Shown: one piece after another, positions 8,155-16,855 of the stretch
Position numbering within the stretch: the stretch's first letter is position 1
How the letters are laid out: the number at the start of each line of letters is the position of its first letter
Source: Mangrovitalea sediminis
GTDB taxonomy: Bacteria; Pseudomonadota; Gammaproteobacteria; Pseudomonadales; Oleiphilaceae
Assembly: GCF_002514725.1 (NCBI RefSeq)
Contig: NZ_NTLB01000007.1
Location: 62,001 to 126,000 of the forward strand
Reading direction: 5' to 3'
Length of the DNA: 64,000 nt
Notes under the pieces: generated by a model
The model's input: only the letters and a program-made list of their open reading frames with translations
What the model was told of the DNA's origin: nothing
The model's database searches: none
Program-made: the position numbers and the translations under genes

Positions 8155-10911
8155 ATGCAACCATCGATCTGCTTCCGGGAACAAGCTATCATCCAGGCGC
8201 GCATGCTTCCGCCTCCCACGCCCAACACCTTGTTACCGCGCGAGAAATTCAACGATCAGTTGCACGACACAGACCCCGTCAACCTGATCCTGATTCACGC
8301 GCCCGCCGGTTACGGCAAGACGACGACCGCATCAGAAAGACTGGCCGCCCTCGACGCTACCGCCGCCTGGTTCCACCTCGACGCCCGGGACAACGATGCC
8401 TCGTTGTTCGCCAGCTACCTCGTCAAAACCCTCAACCATCACACGCAGGACGCCTGCGCACAGACATTTGCCACACTCGCCCAGTCCGGCTTCGCCGACC
8501 TGCAGGACTTTCTTACGGCACTGCTTTCGGAACTCCCTCTCGAAGGAGATCCCCTCTATCTGGTATTAGACGATTACCACCTGATCGACAACCCGGAAAT
8601 CCATGCCGGCATCCGTTTTCTGCTGCGGCATCAACCGCCCTACCTGACACTGATGCTGCTCTCGCGGACACTGCCTCCGGTCGGGGTCGCCCAGATGCGC
8701 ATGCAGGGCCGCATGCTGGAAATCACGTCCAGGGAACTCGCCTTTACCGCCGACGAGGCGCAACAGTACTTCGAACAACGACTGCCCTTCGAAGTCTCAC
8801 GGGAAAGCATAGAACGCGCAGTTCGACGGGTGGAGGGCTGGGTTTCCGCGCTGCAACTGGTGGCCAGCAGCGTGTCGACCAGTCTTGATTTCAACGACTT
8901 CGTCGAACAGTTGCAACAGGGAAACCAGCATATTTTCGATTACTTCGACGAATTGATGAGCCAGGTCATCGACGCCGAACAACGTGCCTTTCTGCTGAAG
9001 ACCAGCATACTGGAGCGCTTCAACGCCTTTCTGGTGATGCGGGTCACCGAAAGCGGCGAAGGCCAGGCGCTGCTGACCCGTCTGCTGGGGCTGGGCCTGT
9101 TCCTGATTCCCCTCGATGGCAGCGGACTCTGGTACCGCTATCACCCCCTGTTCGCTACCTACCTGCGCCATCTGCAGATGAGTGCCCAGCCCGAGGACGT
9201 CAAGGCGCTGCATCGCCGTGCCTGCGACGCCTGGCTGGAAATGGATGACTATGAGGAGGCCGCCCGCCACGCGGTGATCATCCGTGACAACGAACGCCTG
9301 ACACGCATCCTGACAGAGCGCGGCCGCGCGTTCTTCACCCAGGGGCAGTTTGCCCTGCTGCAACGCTGCCTGGATAACCTCGACCGTGACATTATCGCCG
9401 ACCGCCCTTTCCTGACCCTGCTGCGCGCCTGGGTGGCCCAGAGCCAATACCGCTTCGATCAGGTCGAAAGCTGGCTGAAAGCGGCCGAAGACAAGCTGCG
9501 CGCCAACCTGAGCGAAGCCGACTTCCACCGTATGCGCTGCGAATTCAGTGCCGTACGCGCCCAGGTCGCCATGAATTTCGGTCATCCGGAACAAGCCATG
9601 CAGCTGGCGACGGAAGCGATCGGCCAGGAAGCCCATTACCTGCCCACCTCAAAAGTGGCCGCCCACTCGGTGATCGGTGAAGCCCTGTTTGTACAGGGTC
9701 AGCTACGTGACGCCCTGTCCCGTATGCAGGAGGCCGAACAACTGGCTCGCAGTCAGGACGCCCATCAAAGCGTCATCTGGGCACTCTGTCAGCAATCCGA
9801 GATTCATGTGGCGATGGGCCTGCTGCAAATGGCTTACAACGTACAGGAACGGGCTTTCCAATATGCCGACGAACACCAGTTGAATAACCTGCCGATCCTG
9901 GAATTCCTGTTCCGCATCCGCAGCCAGATCATGTGGGAGTGGCACCATCTGGAAAATGCGGAGCGTTGCGCCCTGCATGGCATCGAGATCCTGGAAGCCC
10001 AACGGGAGCGTTGGTATGTCCAGAGTTATATCTCGCTGGCGAAAGTGGCCCAGGCTCGTGGACGGCAGGCGCTCTGTGCCGACTACATTCAGAAAGTGCA
10101 AAAGATGCTGGCTGTGGGCGAATATCACCTCGACTGGCTCGCCAATGCGCACGCGACGATGCTCTCCTACTGGGACTCCGTCCGTGACCACGAGGCCATA
10201 CAACGCTGGCTGACCGCCGCGCCCGAGTACCATATCGAACAGGCTACCAACCATTTCAATCAGTGCAATGCCCGCAACTGGGCCCGCGCCTATATCGCGC
10301 TGGGCCGCTACGACAAGGCGCAGCCGATCCTCGACGGGCTCCAGGACACTGCCGAGCGCCTGGGTCTGGTCACCGACCAGAACCGCAATCATATCTCCCT
10401 GGCCCTGCTCCATTGGCAGATGGAAGACCGGGAGCGGGCACTGGACCACATGGCCGCCGCCCTCCGCCTGGCCAGCACGACGGGTGCCGTCGGCAGCTTC
10501 CTGCGACTGGGCAAGGTGCTGATCAATATCCTCAAGGCGCTGTCCAGCGACCGTTCGCTGGAGAGCATGGAACAGCAGCGCGCCGAGCGCCTGATCCAAC
10601 TGGTGCAGCAACAGCGCGACTTCAGCCGGGCCGTGCGCATCACGCTGGACGAAGCCATCATCCAGGACATCATCGACCGGCCGGACGTTCCCGAGCTGAT
10701 TCGTACGTCGCCATTGACCCGCCGCGAATGGCAGATCCTCAGCCTGATCCATGCGGGGCTATCCAACGACCAGATCGCCGAGCACCTGAAGGTCGCCTCC
10801 ACGACGGTCAAGACACATATCCGCAGCCTCTACCAGAAGCAGAATATCAGCCACCGCTCCGAGGCCATCGCCCTGGCTCGCGACCTGCTCAGCAAGATCC
10901 AGGGGGAGTAG
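8155..10911 (+). CDS. MalT-like ATP-dependent LuxR-family transcriptional activator
   Basis: The 918-residue protein has the MalT/STAND layout. A P-loop NTPase lies near the N-terminus (IHAPAGYGKTTTASERLAAL, about residues 45-65), with LYLVLDDYHLI as the Walker B region. A long helical, TPR-like sensor section fills about residues 340-830. A C-terminal LuxR helix-turn-helix follows (LTRREWQILSLIHAGLSNDQ, then IAEHLKVASTTVKTHIRSLY). E. coli MalT is 901 residues and binds maltotriose. The ATG at 8203 (MLPPPTPNTLLPREKF) aligns better with the MalT N-terminus than the one at 8155; neither has a strong ribosome-binding site. An alpha-glucosidase and a MalK-type ATPase follow, which supports a role in malto-oligosaccharide use. 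The true inducer is not shown by the sequence. Confidence 0.88.
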   Translation: MQPSICFREQAIIQARMLPPPTPNTLLPREKFNDQLHDTDPVNLILIHAPAGYGKTTTASERLAALDATAAWFHLDARDNDASLFASYLVKTLNHHTQDACAQTFATLAQSGFADLQDFLTALLSELPLEGDPLYLVLDDYHLIDNPEIHAGIRFLLRHQPPYLTLMLLSRTLPPVGVAQMRMQGRMLEITSRELAFTADEAQQYFEQRLPFEVSRESIERAVRRVEGWVSALQLVASSVSTSLDFNDFVEQLQQGNQHIFDYFDELMSQVIDAEQRAFLLKTSILERFNAFLVMRVTESGEGQALLTRLLGLGLFLIPLDGSGLWYRYHPLFATYLRHLQMSAQPEDVKALHRRACDAWLEMDDYEEAARHAVIIRDNERLTRILTERGRAFFTQGQFALLQRCLDNLDRDIIADRPFLTLLRAWVAQSQYRFDQVESWLKAAEDKLRANLSEADFHRMRCEFSAVRAQVAMNFGHPEQAMQLATEAIGQEAHYLPTSKVAAHSVIGEALFVQGQLRDALSRMQEAEQLARSQDAHQSVIWALCQQSEIHVAMGLLQMAYNVQERAFQYADEHQLNNLPILEFLFRIRSQIMWEWHHLENAERCALHGIEILEAQRERWYVQSYISLAKVAQARGRQALCADYIQKVQKMLAVGEYHLDWLANAHATMLSYWDSVRDHEAIQRWLTAAPEYHIEQATNHFNQCNARNWARAYIALGRYDKAQPILDGLQDTAERLGLVTDQNRNHISLALLHWQMEDRERALDHMAAALRLASTTGAVGSFLRLGKVLINILKALSSDRSLESMEQQRAERLIQLVQQQRDFSRAVRITLDEAIIQDIIDRPDVPELIRTSPLTRREWQILSLIHAGLSNDQIAEHLKVASTTVKTHIRSLYQKQNISHRSEAIALARDLLSKIQGE

Positions 10912-10973
10912 TCACACCCTACTTCCGCCCAAGGGGGCAGGAGACGCGCAAAAAGTCGTACGCCCCCTACGCC

Positions 10974-10986
10974 CCTCATCCTCCCC
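10974..10986 (-). promoter_or_regulatory. MalT-box-like element (minus orientation)
   Basis: Read on the minus strand this is GGGGAGGATGAGG. The known MalT box is GGGGA(T/G)GAGG with core GGA(T/G)GA, and the element contains both GGAGGA and GGATGA. It is 107 bases upstream of the alpha-glucosidase start and faces a second copy at 11014-11024. Confidence 0.5.
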
Positions 10987-11013
10987 CTCGACTACGCCGA
11001 CAAAAACCTTGCA

Positions 11014-11024
11014 GGGAGGATGAA
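11014..11024 (+). promoter_or_regulatory. MalT-box-like element (plus orientation)
   Basis: GGGAGGATGAA repeats the 10-base core GGGAGGATGA of the minus-strand element at 10974-10986, in inverted orientation and about 27 bases away. Paired inverted sites next to a MalT-like gene and before the alpha-glucosidase gene are what a MalT-type activator would need. Binding is inferred. Confidence 0.48.
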
Positions 11025-11092
11025 TTGCCTCTCACCGCAACGCACCATCGTCATCAGTCGTTTCCAGAAACTCTCCGCAGAAAGAGCAAGAC

Positions 11093-12718
11093 ATGATGCA
11101 ACAGGATCGTGAGTGGTGGCGTGGAGCGGTCATCTATCAGGTGTACCCACGCAGTTTTTTCGATGCGAACAATGATGGCATCGGCGATCTACCGGGCGTG
11201 ACGGCAAAGCTGGATTACATCGCGGGCCTCAATGTCGACGCCATTTGGCTGTCCCCTTTCTTCACGTCTCCGATGAAGGATTTCGGCTACGATGTCGCAG
11301 ACTATCGCGGTGTCGATCCGATTTTCGGGACGCTGGAAGATTTCGACGAACTGGTCCGCGAAGCCCATCGGCGCAATCTGAAAATCATGATCGACCAGGT
11401 GCTGAGTCACACGTCGGACCAGCATCCCTGGTTCGTTGAGAGCCGCGCCAGCCAGGACAATCCCAAGGCCGACTGGTATGTGTGGGCCGACCCCCGCCCG
11501 GACGGCTCGCCGCCCAACAACTGGCTGTCGGTCTTCGGTGGCTCCGCCTGGGCCTGGGACAGCCGGCGCAAGCAGTATTACCTGCATAACTTCCTGACCA
11601 GCCAGCCGGACCTCAACTTCCACAATCCGGATGTAATCCAGCAGGTCCTCAGCGATGTCGAGTTCTGGTTGGCGCGGGGCGTGGACGGCTTCCGCCTGGA
11701 CGCCATCAACTTCTGTTACCACGATCCCCGGCTACGCGATAATCCTGCGAGCAAGGCTATCGCCGAAGGCTCTATCGGGGTGCGCAAGGAAAATCCTTAC
11801 GCCTATCAGCAACATGTATATGACAAGACACAGCCGGAAAACCTGGAGTTCCTGCGGCGCTTCCGGCAATTGCTGGAACGTTATCCCGGCACCACCACCG
11901 TTGGCGAAATCGGCGACGATAACTCCTTGAAAACCATGGCCGACTACACCAGCGGCGGTGACAAGCTGCACATGGCGTATTCCTTCGACCTGCTGACAGA
12001 GCAGAACGATAGCGCCCACATCCGCAAGACGGTCGAGACCATCGAAGCCAGCATGACCGACGGCTGGCCCTGCTGGGCCGTCGGCAACCACGATGTTGCC
12101 CGCGTTGCGACACGCTGGCAGGCCCGTTCGACCGCACAGGTCAAACAGATCATGGCGCTGCTGCTGACCCTGCGGGGCAGCGTCTGCATCTATCAGGGCG
12201 AGGAACTGGGCCTGAGCGAGGCGGAACTCGCCTACGAAGATCTGGTCGATCCCTACGGCATCAATTTCTGGCCGGAATACAAGGGACGCGATGGCTGTCG
12301 CACCCCCATGGCCTGGCATCACGGCGAGGTCAACGCCGGGTTCTCCCAGGGACGCCCGTGGCTGCCCGTCTACGATGCTCATATCGGCGCCGCCGTTTCA
12401 CGTCAGGAAGACACCGACGACTCGGTGCTTAAGGCCTACCGGGACTTTCTCGGCTGGCGCCGACAGCAACCGGTACTCCGGGAAGGCCGAATCCAGTTCT
12501 ACCCGAGCCCGGAAAACACGCTCCTCTTCCTGCGCGAACACCTGGGCGAGCAACTGCTGGTGGCGTTGAACATGACCGAGGCGGCGGTTAGCCTGGAATC
12601 GCCCCTGAGTGCAGTCGCGGTGAGCGGTGCACCCGAGGTGGTCAACGGGGAATGGGACGATAGGACGATCCACCTGCCAGCCTATGGGGTCGGCATCGGA
12701 CGCGTCTCCGGCGCCTGA
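11093..12718 (+). CDS. GH13 alpha-glucosidase (oligo-1,6-/alpha-1,4-glucosidase type)
   Basis: The 541-residue glycoside hydrolase family 13 enzyme hydrolyses terminal alpha-glucosides such as maltose. The (beta/alpha)8 barrel motifs are present: [15 protein letters not shown] at the N-terminus, the calcium/fold motif [12 protein letters not shown], the nucleophile in [12 protein letters not shown] (D203), the acid/base in [11 protein letters not shown] (E272) and the transition-state Asp in VGNHDVAR (D334). These positions fall within one residue of the Halomonas enzyme HaG, which it strongly resembles. There is no signal peptide, so it acts in the cytoplasm on imported sugars. It starts at the first of two adjacent ATG codons. 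The upstream MalT-like elements suggest maltose-type control. Confidence 0.95.
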   Translation: MMQQDREWWRGAVIYQVYPRSFFDANNDGIGDLPGVTAKLDYIAGLNVDAIWLSPFFTSPMKDFGYDVADYRGVDPIFGTLEDFDELVREAHRRNLKIMIDQVLSHTSDQHPWFVESRASQDNPKADWYVWADPRPDGSPPNNWLSVFGGSAWAWDSRRKQYYLHNFLTSQPDLNFHNPDVIQQVLSDVEFWLARGVDGFRLDAINFCYHDPRLRDNPASKAIAEGSIGVRKENPYAYQQHVYDKTQPENLEFLRRFRQLLERYPGTTTVGEIGDDNSLKTMADYTSGGDKLHMAYSFDLLTEQNDSAHIRKTVETIEASMTDGWPCWAVGNHDVARVATRWQARSTAQVKQIMALLLTLRGSVCIYQGEELGLSEAELAYEDLVDPYGINFWPEYKGRDGCRTPMAWHHGEVNAGFSQGRPWLPVYDAHIGAAVSRQEDTDDSVLKAYRDFLGWRRQQPVLREGRIQFYPSPENTLLFLREHLGEQLLVALNMTEAAVSLESPLSAVAVSGAPEVVNGEWDDRTIHLPAYGVGIGRVSGA

Positions 12719-12759
12719 TCGAGGCAGGCGTTAATACTCACAAAAACGGCGAAAACAGC

Positions 12760-13875
12760 ATGGCCAGTGTCACTCTCAGAAATGTCTGCAAAAGCTTCAG
12801 CGGTGTCGAAGTCACTCGCAACGTGAATATCGATATCGAAGACGGTGAGTTCGTCGTTTTCGTGGGCCCGTCCGGCTGCGGCAAATCGACCCTGCTGCGG
12901 ATGATCGCCGGTCTTGAGGACATCACGGACGGCGAGCTCTATATCGACAACGACAAAGTCAATGACAAGCCGCCCATGGATCGCGAAGTGGGCATGGTTT
13001 TCCAGTCCTATGCGCTGTATCCCCACATGAATGTGGCGGAGAACATGGCGTTCGGCCTGAAACTGGCAAAGACCCACAAGCCGGAGATCGATCGCCGGGT
13101 CACTGCAGCCGCCCACACCCTGCAACTCGACAGGCTGCTCGAACGCAAACCGAAGGACCTGTCCGGCGGGCAACGTCAGCGCGTTGCCATCGGCCGCACC
13201 ATGGTCCGCGAGCCGAAGGTATTCCTGTTCGACGAACCCTTATCCAACCTGGACGCCAGCCTTCGCGTACAGATGCGTATCGAGATTTCAAAACTGCATA
13301 AACGTCTTGCGGCCACCATGATCTACGTGACCCACGATCAGGTCGAAGCCATGACCATGGCAGACAAGATTGTGGCGCTGGATCAGGGCACGGTCGCCCA
13401 GATCGGCCGCCCGCTGGAGCTGTATCACTACCCGGCCACCCGTTTTGTCGCAGGCTTCATCGGTTCGCCGCAGATGAACTTCATTAACGGCCGCACCCAA
13501 AGCGCCAGCAGCCAGAACGTGACGGTCACGCTCCCCGGCGGCATCCATATCACCCTGCCGGTCAACGGCAGCGCCCTGAAACCGGAAGAACCGGTGACGC
13601 TGGGCGTGCGCCCCGAACATTTCGTCAGCGCGGACGAGGCCGAGATCGTGCTCAACGGCACCATCAACGTCGTCGAACGGCTGGGCTACCAAACACTGGC
13701 CCACATTGATGTCGAAGGCATTGCCTCCACCCTGACCCTGCGCACCGACGGCTCTAACCCTGTCCAGGAGGGCCAGGCCATTGCACTTGGCATCCAGGCC
13801 CGCAGCTGCCACCTGTTCCGTGAGAACGGCGAGGCCTGCCCCAGGCTTTATCACGAGCCCTGCGTCGACTTCTGA
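12760..13875 (+). CDS. malK: MalK/UgpC-type ABC transporter ATP-binding protein
   Basis: The 371-residue ATPase belongs to the carbohydrate-uptake CUT1 class. It has Walker [10 protein letters not shown] (about residues 38-46), Q-loop [13 protein letters not shown], signature [13 protein letters not shown], Walker [14 protein letters not shown] and switch HDQ. A C-terminal TOBE/regulatory domain follows (about residues 240-371, with LGVRPEHF). It would power import of maltose or similar oligosaccharides as the cytoplasmic dimer of an ABC importer. The symbol is chosen from context (MalT-like regulator and alpha-glucosidase upstream); by sequence alone it could equally be UgpC or MsmK. No binding-protein or permease gene is nearby, so it must serve permeases encoded elsewhere. 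Confidence 0.9.
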   Translation: MASVTLRNVCKSFSGVEVTRNVNIDIEDGEFVVFVGPSGCGKSTLLRMIAGLEDITDGELYIDNDKVNDKPPMDREVGMVFQSYALYPHMNVAENMAFGLKLAKTHKPEIDRRVTAAAHTLQLDRLLERKPKDLSGGQRQRVAIGRTMVREPKVFLFDEPLSNLDASLRVQMRIEISKLHKRLAATMIYVTHDQVEAMTMADKIVALDQGTVAQIGRPLELYHYPATRFVAGFIGSPQMNFINGRTQSASSQNVTVTLPGGIHITLPVNGSALKPEEPVTLGVRPEHFVSADEAEIVLNGTINVVERLGYQTLAHIDVEGIASTLTLRTDGSNPVQEGQAIALGIQARSCHLFRENGEACPRLYHEPCVDF

Positions 13876-13894
13876 TTACCGCTGCCCCGATGTA

Positions 13895-13947
13895 CGGGCA
13901 CCAACCCAGTGCCCGCTTTTCAGATGACCTGACGCCGCCAAGGCGTC
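13895..13947 (+). terminator. Intrinsic terminator (two tandem hairpins) after the malK gene
   Basis: CGGGCAC (13895-13901) pairs with GTGCCCG (13909-13915) and is followed by CTTTTC. A second hairpin, GACGCC (13931-13936) / GGCGTC (13942-13947), follows about 15 bases later. The first hairpin is a convincing terminator for the glucosidase-malK transcript. Confidence 0.75.
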
Positions 13948-13957
13948 GCGTCACCTT

Positions 13958-13971
13958 TTGATCTGTGCCAA
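13958..13971. promoter_or_regulatory. Weak FNR/Anr-like box upstream of the hydrogenase operon
   Basis: TTGAT-CTGT-GCCAA matches 8 of 10 defined bases of the FNR consensus TTGAT-N4-ATCAA. It lies about 135 bases upstream of hydB. A half-site this loose occurs by chance fairly often, so it is a suggestion only. A palindromic repeat GACGTCGACGTC (14008-14019) also lies in this region and could equally be an operator. Confidence 0.25.
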
Positions 13972-14101
13972 TACCCGCGATTTTCCATTACAGTAAGCTG
14001 GCCGTCTGACGTCGACGTCGCACACACGAAAAACCCAGACCTGCCGCAACGCCCGCACAGGATTTACCGGCAGGATTCGAGACTATCAGGACGGATAGAT
14101 C

Positions 14102-15217
14102 ATGGCCGACGCCGTTCCCGGATTCCTGCCGCGCGCAGCGCTGCAACACCTGATCGACGCACTGATTGCGGCCGGTTATCGGTGCCTGGGCCCCCAGGAG
14201 CGCGACGGCGCCATCCTCTACGACCGCCTGACCTCCGTCACCCAACTGCCGCTGGGACGCCATGACCGGCAGGCGCCCGGCCACTACCGGCTGGAAGCAT
14301 CGGCGGATCCCCGCTGGTTTGCCTGGGCCAATGGTCCGCAGGCGCTGAAACCACTGCTGTTTGCACCCACAGAGCCCCTCTGGAAAGTCACCCGGGAAGC
14401 AGACGGCGTCATGCATTTCAGTGAGCAGGCCGTACCGGCCGAACCCACCGCGGTCATTGGCGTCCGCGCCTGCGATCTCGCTGCGCTGGCCCTGCAGGAC
14501 GCCCATTTCATGGCGCCGCCCCATGCCGATGCGCACTATATGGCCCGCCGCGCCAATCTCTTTCTCGTCGCGGTAAACTGCACACATCCTGCAGATACCT
14601 GTTTTTGCGTTTCGACCGGCGACGGTCCCAATGCCACGACCGGCTACGACATCGACCTCAGCGAACTGGAGGACGGCTTCCTGATTCAGGCCGGCAGCGA
14701 CGAAGGCCGTCAGATCCTTGCATCGCTGCCGCTGGTGCCCGCCAGCACCCGGCAGATCGCCCTGGCGCAAAGCCAGACCGACAAAGCGATTGCTGCCCAG
14801 TCCCGGTCCCTGCCGGGTCATAACCTCCGGGCGGCGCTGTTTGCCAACCTGGAACATCCCCGCTGGCAGGAGGTGGCGGACCGCTGCCTGTCCTGCGGCA
14901 ACTGCACCTCGGTCTGCCCCACCTGTTTCTGTTCCAGTCACAACGAGGTGCCGGATCTCAGCGGGACCAGCAGCGAACATGTGAGAGAGTGGAGTTCCTG
15001 CTTCACGCTCGACCACTCCTATATGCACGGGTATGTGGTGCGGCCCGATACCCGCACCCGCTATCGTCAATGGCTGACCCACAAGCTGGGCAGTTGGCAC
15101 GAGCAATACGGCCGCAGCGGCTGCGTCGGGTGCGGACGCTGCGTCAGCTGGTGTCCGGCAGGCATCGATATCACCGAGGAAGCCACAGCCATTTGCGGAG
15201 GCGGGCAGCATGACTAG
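14102..15217 (+). CDS. hydB: Group 3b [NiFe]-hydrogenase beta subunit (iron-sulfur protein)
   Basis: The 371-residue protein carries two C-terminal ferredoxin-type 4Fe-4S motifs, CLSCGNCTSVCPTC (about residues 262-275) and CVGCGRCVSWCPAG (about residues 341-354). They are preceded by a domain with GVRACDLAAL and VNCTHPADTCFC, as in the beta subunit of the Pyrococcus sulfhydrogenase. It should carry electrons between the small subunit and the flavin subunit. There is no signal sequence, so the enzyme is cytoplasmic. It is the first gene of the hydrogenase operon and overlaps hydG by eight bases. The order beta-gamma-delta-alpha matches hydBGDA of Pyrococcus furiosus. Confidence 0.93.
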   Translation: MADAVPGFLPRAALQHLIDALIAAGYRCLGPQERDGAILYDRLTSVTQLPLGRHDRQAPGHYRLEASADPRWFAWANGPQALKPLLFAPTEPLWKVTREADGVMHFSEQAVPAEPTAVIGVRACDLAALALQDAHFMAPPHADAHYMARRANLFLVAVNCTHPADTCFCVSTGDGPNATTGYDIDLSELEDGFLIQAGSDEGRQILASLPLVPASTRQIALAQSQTDKAIAAQSRSLPGHNLRAALFANLEHPRWQEVADRCLSCGNCTSVCPTCFCSSHNEVPDLSGTSSEHVREWSSCFTLDHSYMHGYVVRPDTRTRYRQWLTHKLGSWHEQYGRSGCVGCGRCVSWCPAGIDITEEATAICGGGQHD

Positions 15218-16043
15218 CCCCTATGTGCCGGCCGAAGCCCTCATCCTGGACCGGATACAGGAATCGAAGAGCATCTTCACGCTGCGCCTGCAGCTGACCG
15301 ACCCGGTACGCCGGGAAGCCTTTCGTTTCGAACCCGGTCAATTCAACATGCTCTATCTCTATGGGGTGGGCGAGATCCCCATCTCGATTTCATCCGACCC
15401 CCACGATCCAGAAACCCTGGGACATACCATCCGCGCCGTTGGCCGGATATCCCAGGGGTTGTCGACACTGGAACCCGGACAGCGTCTGGGCATTCGAGGC
15501 CCCTACGGACGCCCCTGGCCGCTTCAGGCCGCAGAGGGGCACGACGTTCTGGTGGTCACCGGCGGCCTCGGCTGCGCACCGGTGGTGGCCGTCATCAACT
15601 ATGTGCTCCTGCGCCGTGAGCATTACGGGCGCCTCATCATCATCCAGGGCGTCAAACACAGCGAAGACCTGATCTGGCGGGATCGCTACGCCTATTGGAG
15701 CACGCTGCCCAACACCCAGGTCCTGCTGGCCTCCGATCACGGCGGCCCCATCTGGCCCTGGCATGTGGGAAGGGTGACCGACGTGTTCGATGACGCCCGT
15801 ATCAATCCGGACCATTGCTTTGCCATGATGTGCGGACCGGAAGGCATGATGCGGGCCGGCATCAAGAACCTGACGCAACGCGGTGTGCCCGAAGACCATA
15901 TTTACCTGAGCATGGAGCGCAACATGCAGTGTGCCGTGGGGCATTGCGGGCATTGCCAGTACGGCGCCAGCTTTCTCTGCCGGCAAGGGCCTATCTACGC
16001 CTATCCGGCGATCAAGCCCCTGTTCAGGACGCGAGGTTTCTGA
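15210..16043 (+). CDS. hydG: Group 3b [NiFe]-hydrogenase gamma subunit (FAD/NAD(P)-binding)
   Basis: The 277-residue ferredoxin-NADP reductase-like subunit exchanges electrons between the hydrogenase and NAD(P)H. It has the FAD-binding loop RGPYGRPWP (about residues 95-103), a dinucleotide-binding loop VVTGGLGCAP, the MMCGPEGMM motif near residue 205, and a C-terminal [2Fe-2S] cluster motif CAVGHCGHCQYG with a further Cys in FLC. The start overlaps the hydB stop and the stop overlaps the start of hydD (ATGA), so the subunits are made in a coupled way. Whether NAD or NADP is preferred cannot be read from the sequence. Confidence 0.93.
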   Translation: MTSPYVPAEALILDRIQESKSIFTLRLQLTDPVRREAFRFEPGQFNMLYLYGVGEIPISISSDPHDPETLGHTIRAVGRISQGLSTLEPGQRLGIRGPYGRPWPLQAAEGHDVLVVTGGLGCAPVVAVINYVLLRREHYGRLIIIQGVKHSEDLIWRDRYAYWSTLPNTQVLLASDHGGPIWPWHVGRVTDVFDDARINPDHCFAMMCGPEGMMRAGIKNLTQRGVPEDHIYLSMERNMQCAVGHCGHCQYGASFLCRQGPIYAYPAIKPLFRTRGF

Positions 16044-16855
16044 TGACCGAATCCGCCGCCAAGCCCCGTGTCGCCGTGCACAAGTTTTCCTCCTGCGACG
16101 GCTGCCAGCTGGCCTTTCTCAATCTGGGCGAGACGTTGCTGCAGATCGCCGAACTGGTGGATATCGTGCATTTCGCCGAGGCCGGCCCGCTCGACCCGGA
16201 GGCGGCGGTAGACATCGCCTTTGTCGAAGGCAGCATTTCCACCCCGGACGAAGTCGAACGCATCCAGCGGGTACGCGCCAATAGCCGCTTCCTGGTGAGT
16301 ATCGGCGCCTGCGCCACGGCGGGCGGCATCCAGTCCTTACGTAACCTCGCCGAAGATAACCAGTGGCTCGGACAGGTCTATGCCCGGCCCGACTACATTG
16401 CGACGCTCGACAAGGTCACCCCGATCGCCGGGCAGGTGAAGGTGGACCTGGAACTCTGGGGCTGCCCCGTCAACAGCCGGCAGATCGTCAGCGCCATCCG
16501 CGCCCTGCTGTTCGGCGTGGTGCCGGTGACCGAGCAGGACAAGGTCTGCCTGGAATGCAAGCGCCAGCAGCGCGTCTGTGTGTTGGTCGCCCAGGGCACC
16601 CCCTGCATGGGGCCCGTCACCCGTACCGGCTGCGGCGCCCTCTGCCCGAGCTTCGGCCGGGATTGTTACGGCTGCTACGGACCGGCGGAAAACCCTAACA
16701 CCCAGGCATTGGCCCGCCGCTTCGAAGGCTTGGGCCTGGCGCCCGACGCCATTGCCCGCCGCTTTCACGCGATTACCAGCGGCGCACCGGCGTTCCATGA
16801 GGCCGGTCTGCAGCAGTCGGATCTGAAACGACAGGAAAAAGACCATGGCGGATGA
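16043..16855 (+). CDS. hydD: Group 3b [NiFe]-hydrogenase small (delta) subunit
   Basis: The 270-residue small subunit holds the proximal 4Fe-4S cluster and has no Tat leader, as expected for a soluble group 3 enzyme. Visible cluster ligands are in FSSCDGCQLAFL, SIGACATAGGIQ and a Cys-rich C-terminal region (GTPCMGPVTRTGCGALCP and FGRDCYGCYGP). The frame is open further upstream, but the start at 16043 is preferred because the small-subunit fold begins there and its ATG overlaps the hydG stop. It overlaps the large-subunit gene by 11 bases. Confidence 0.93.
   Translation: MTESAAKPRVAVHKFSSCDGCQLAFLNLGETLLQIAELVDIVHFAEAGPLDPEAAVDIAFVEGSISTPDEVERIQRVRANSRFLVSIGACATAGGIQSLRNLAEDNQWLGQVYARPDYIATLDKVTPIAGQVKVDLELWGCPVNSRQIVSAIRALLFGVVPVTEQDKVCLECKRQQRVCVLVAQGTPCMGPVTRTGCGALCPSFGRDCYGCYGPAENPNTQALARRFEGLGLAPDAIARRFHAITSGAPAFHEAGLQQSDLKRQEKDHGG

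Noticed and set aside
13958..13971. A firm FNR/Anr box before the hydrogenase operon
   Set aside because: The right half-site matches only three of five bases, so it is listed as a weak site and not as evidence for anaerobic control.
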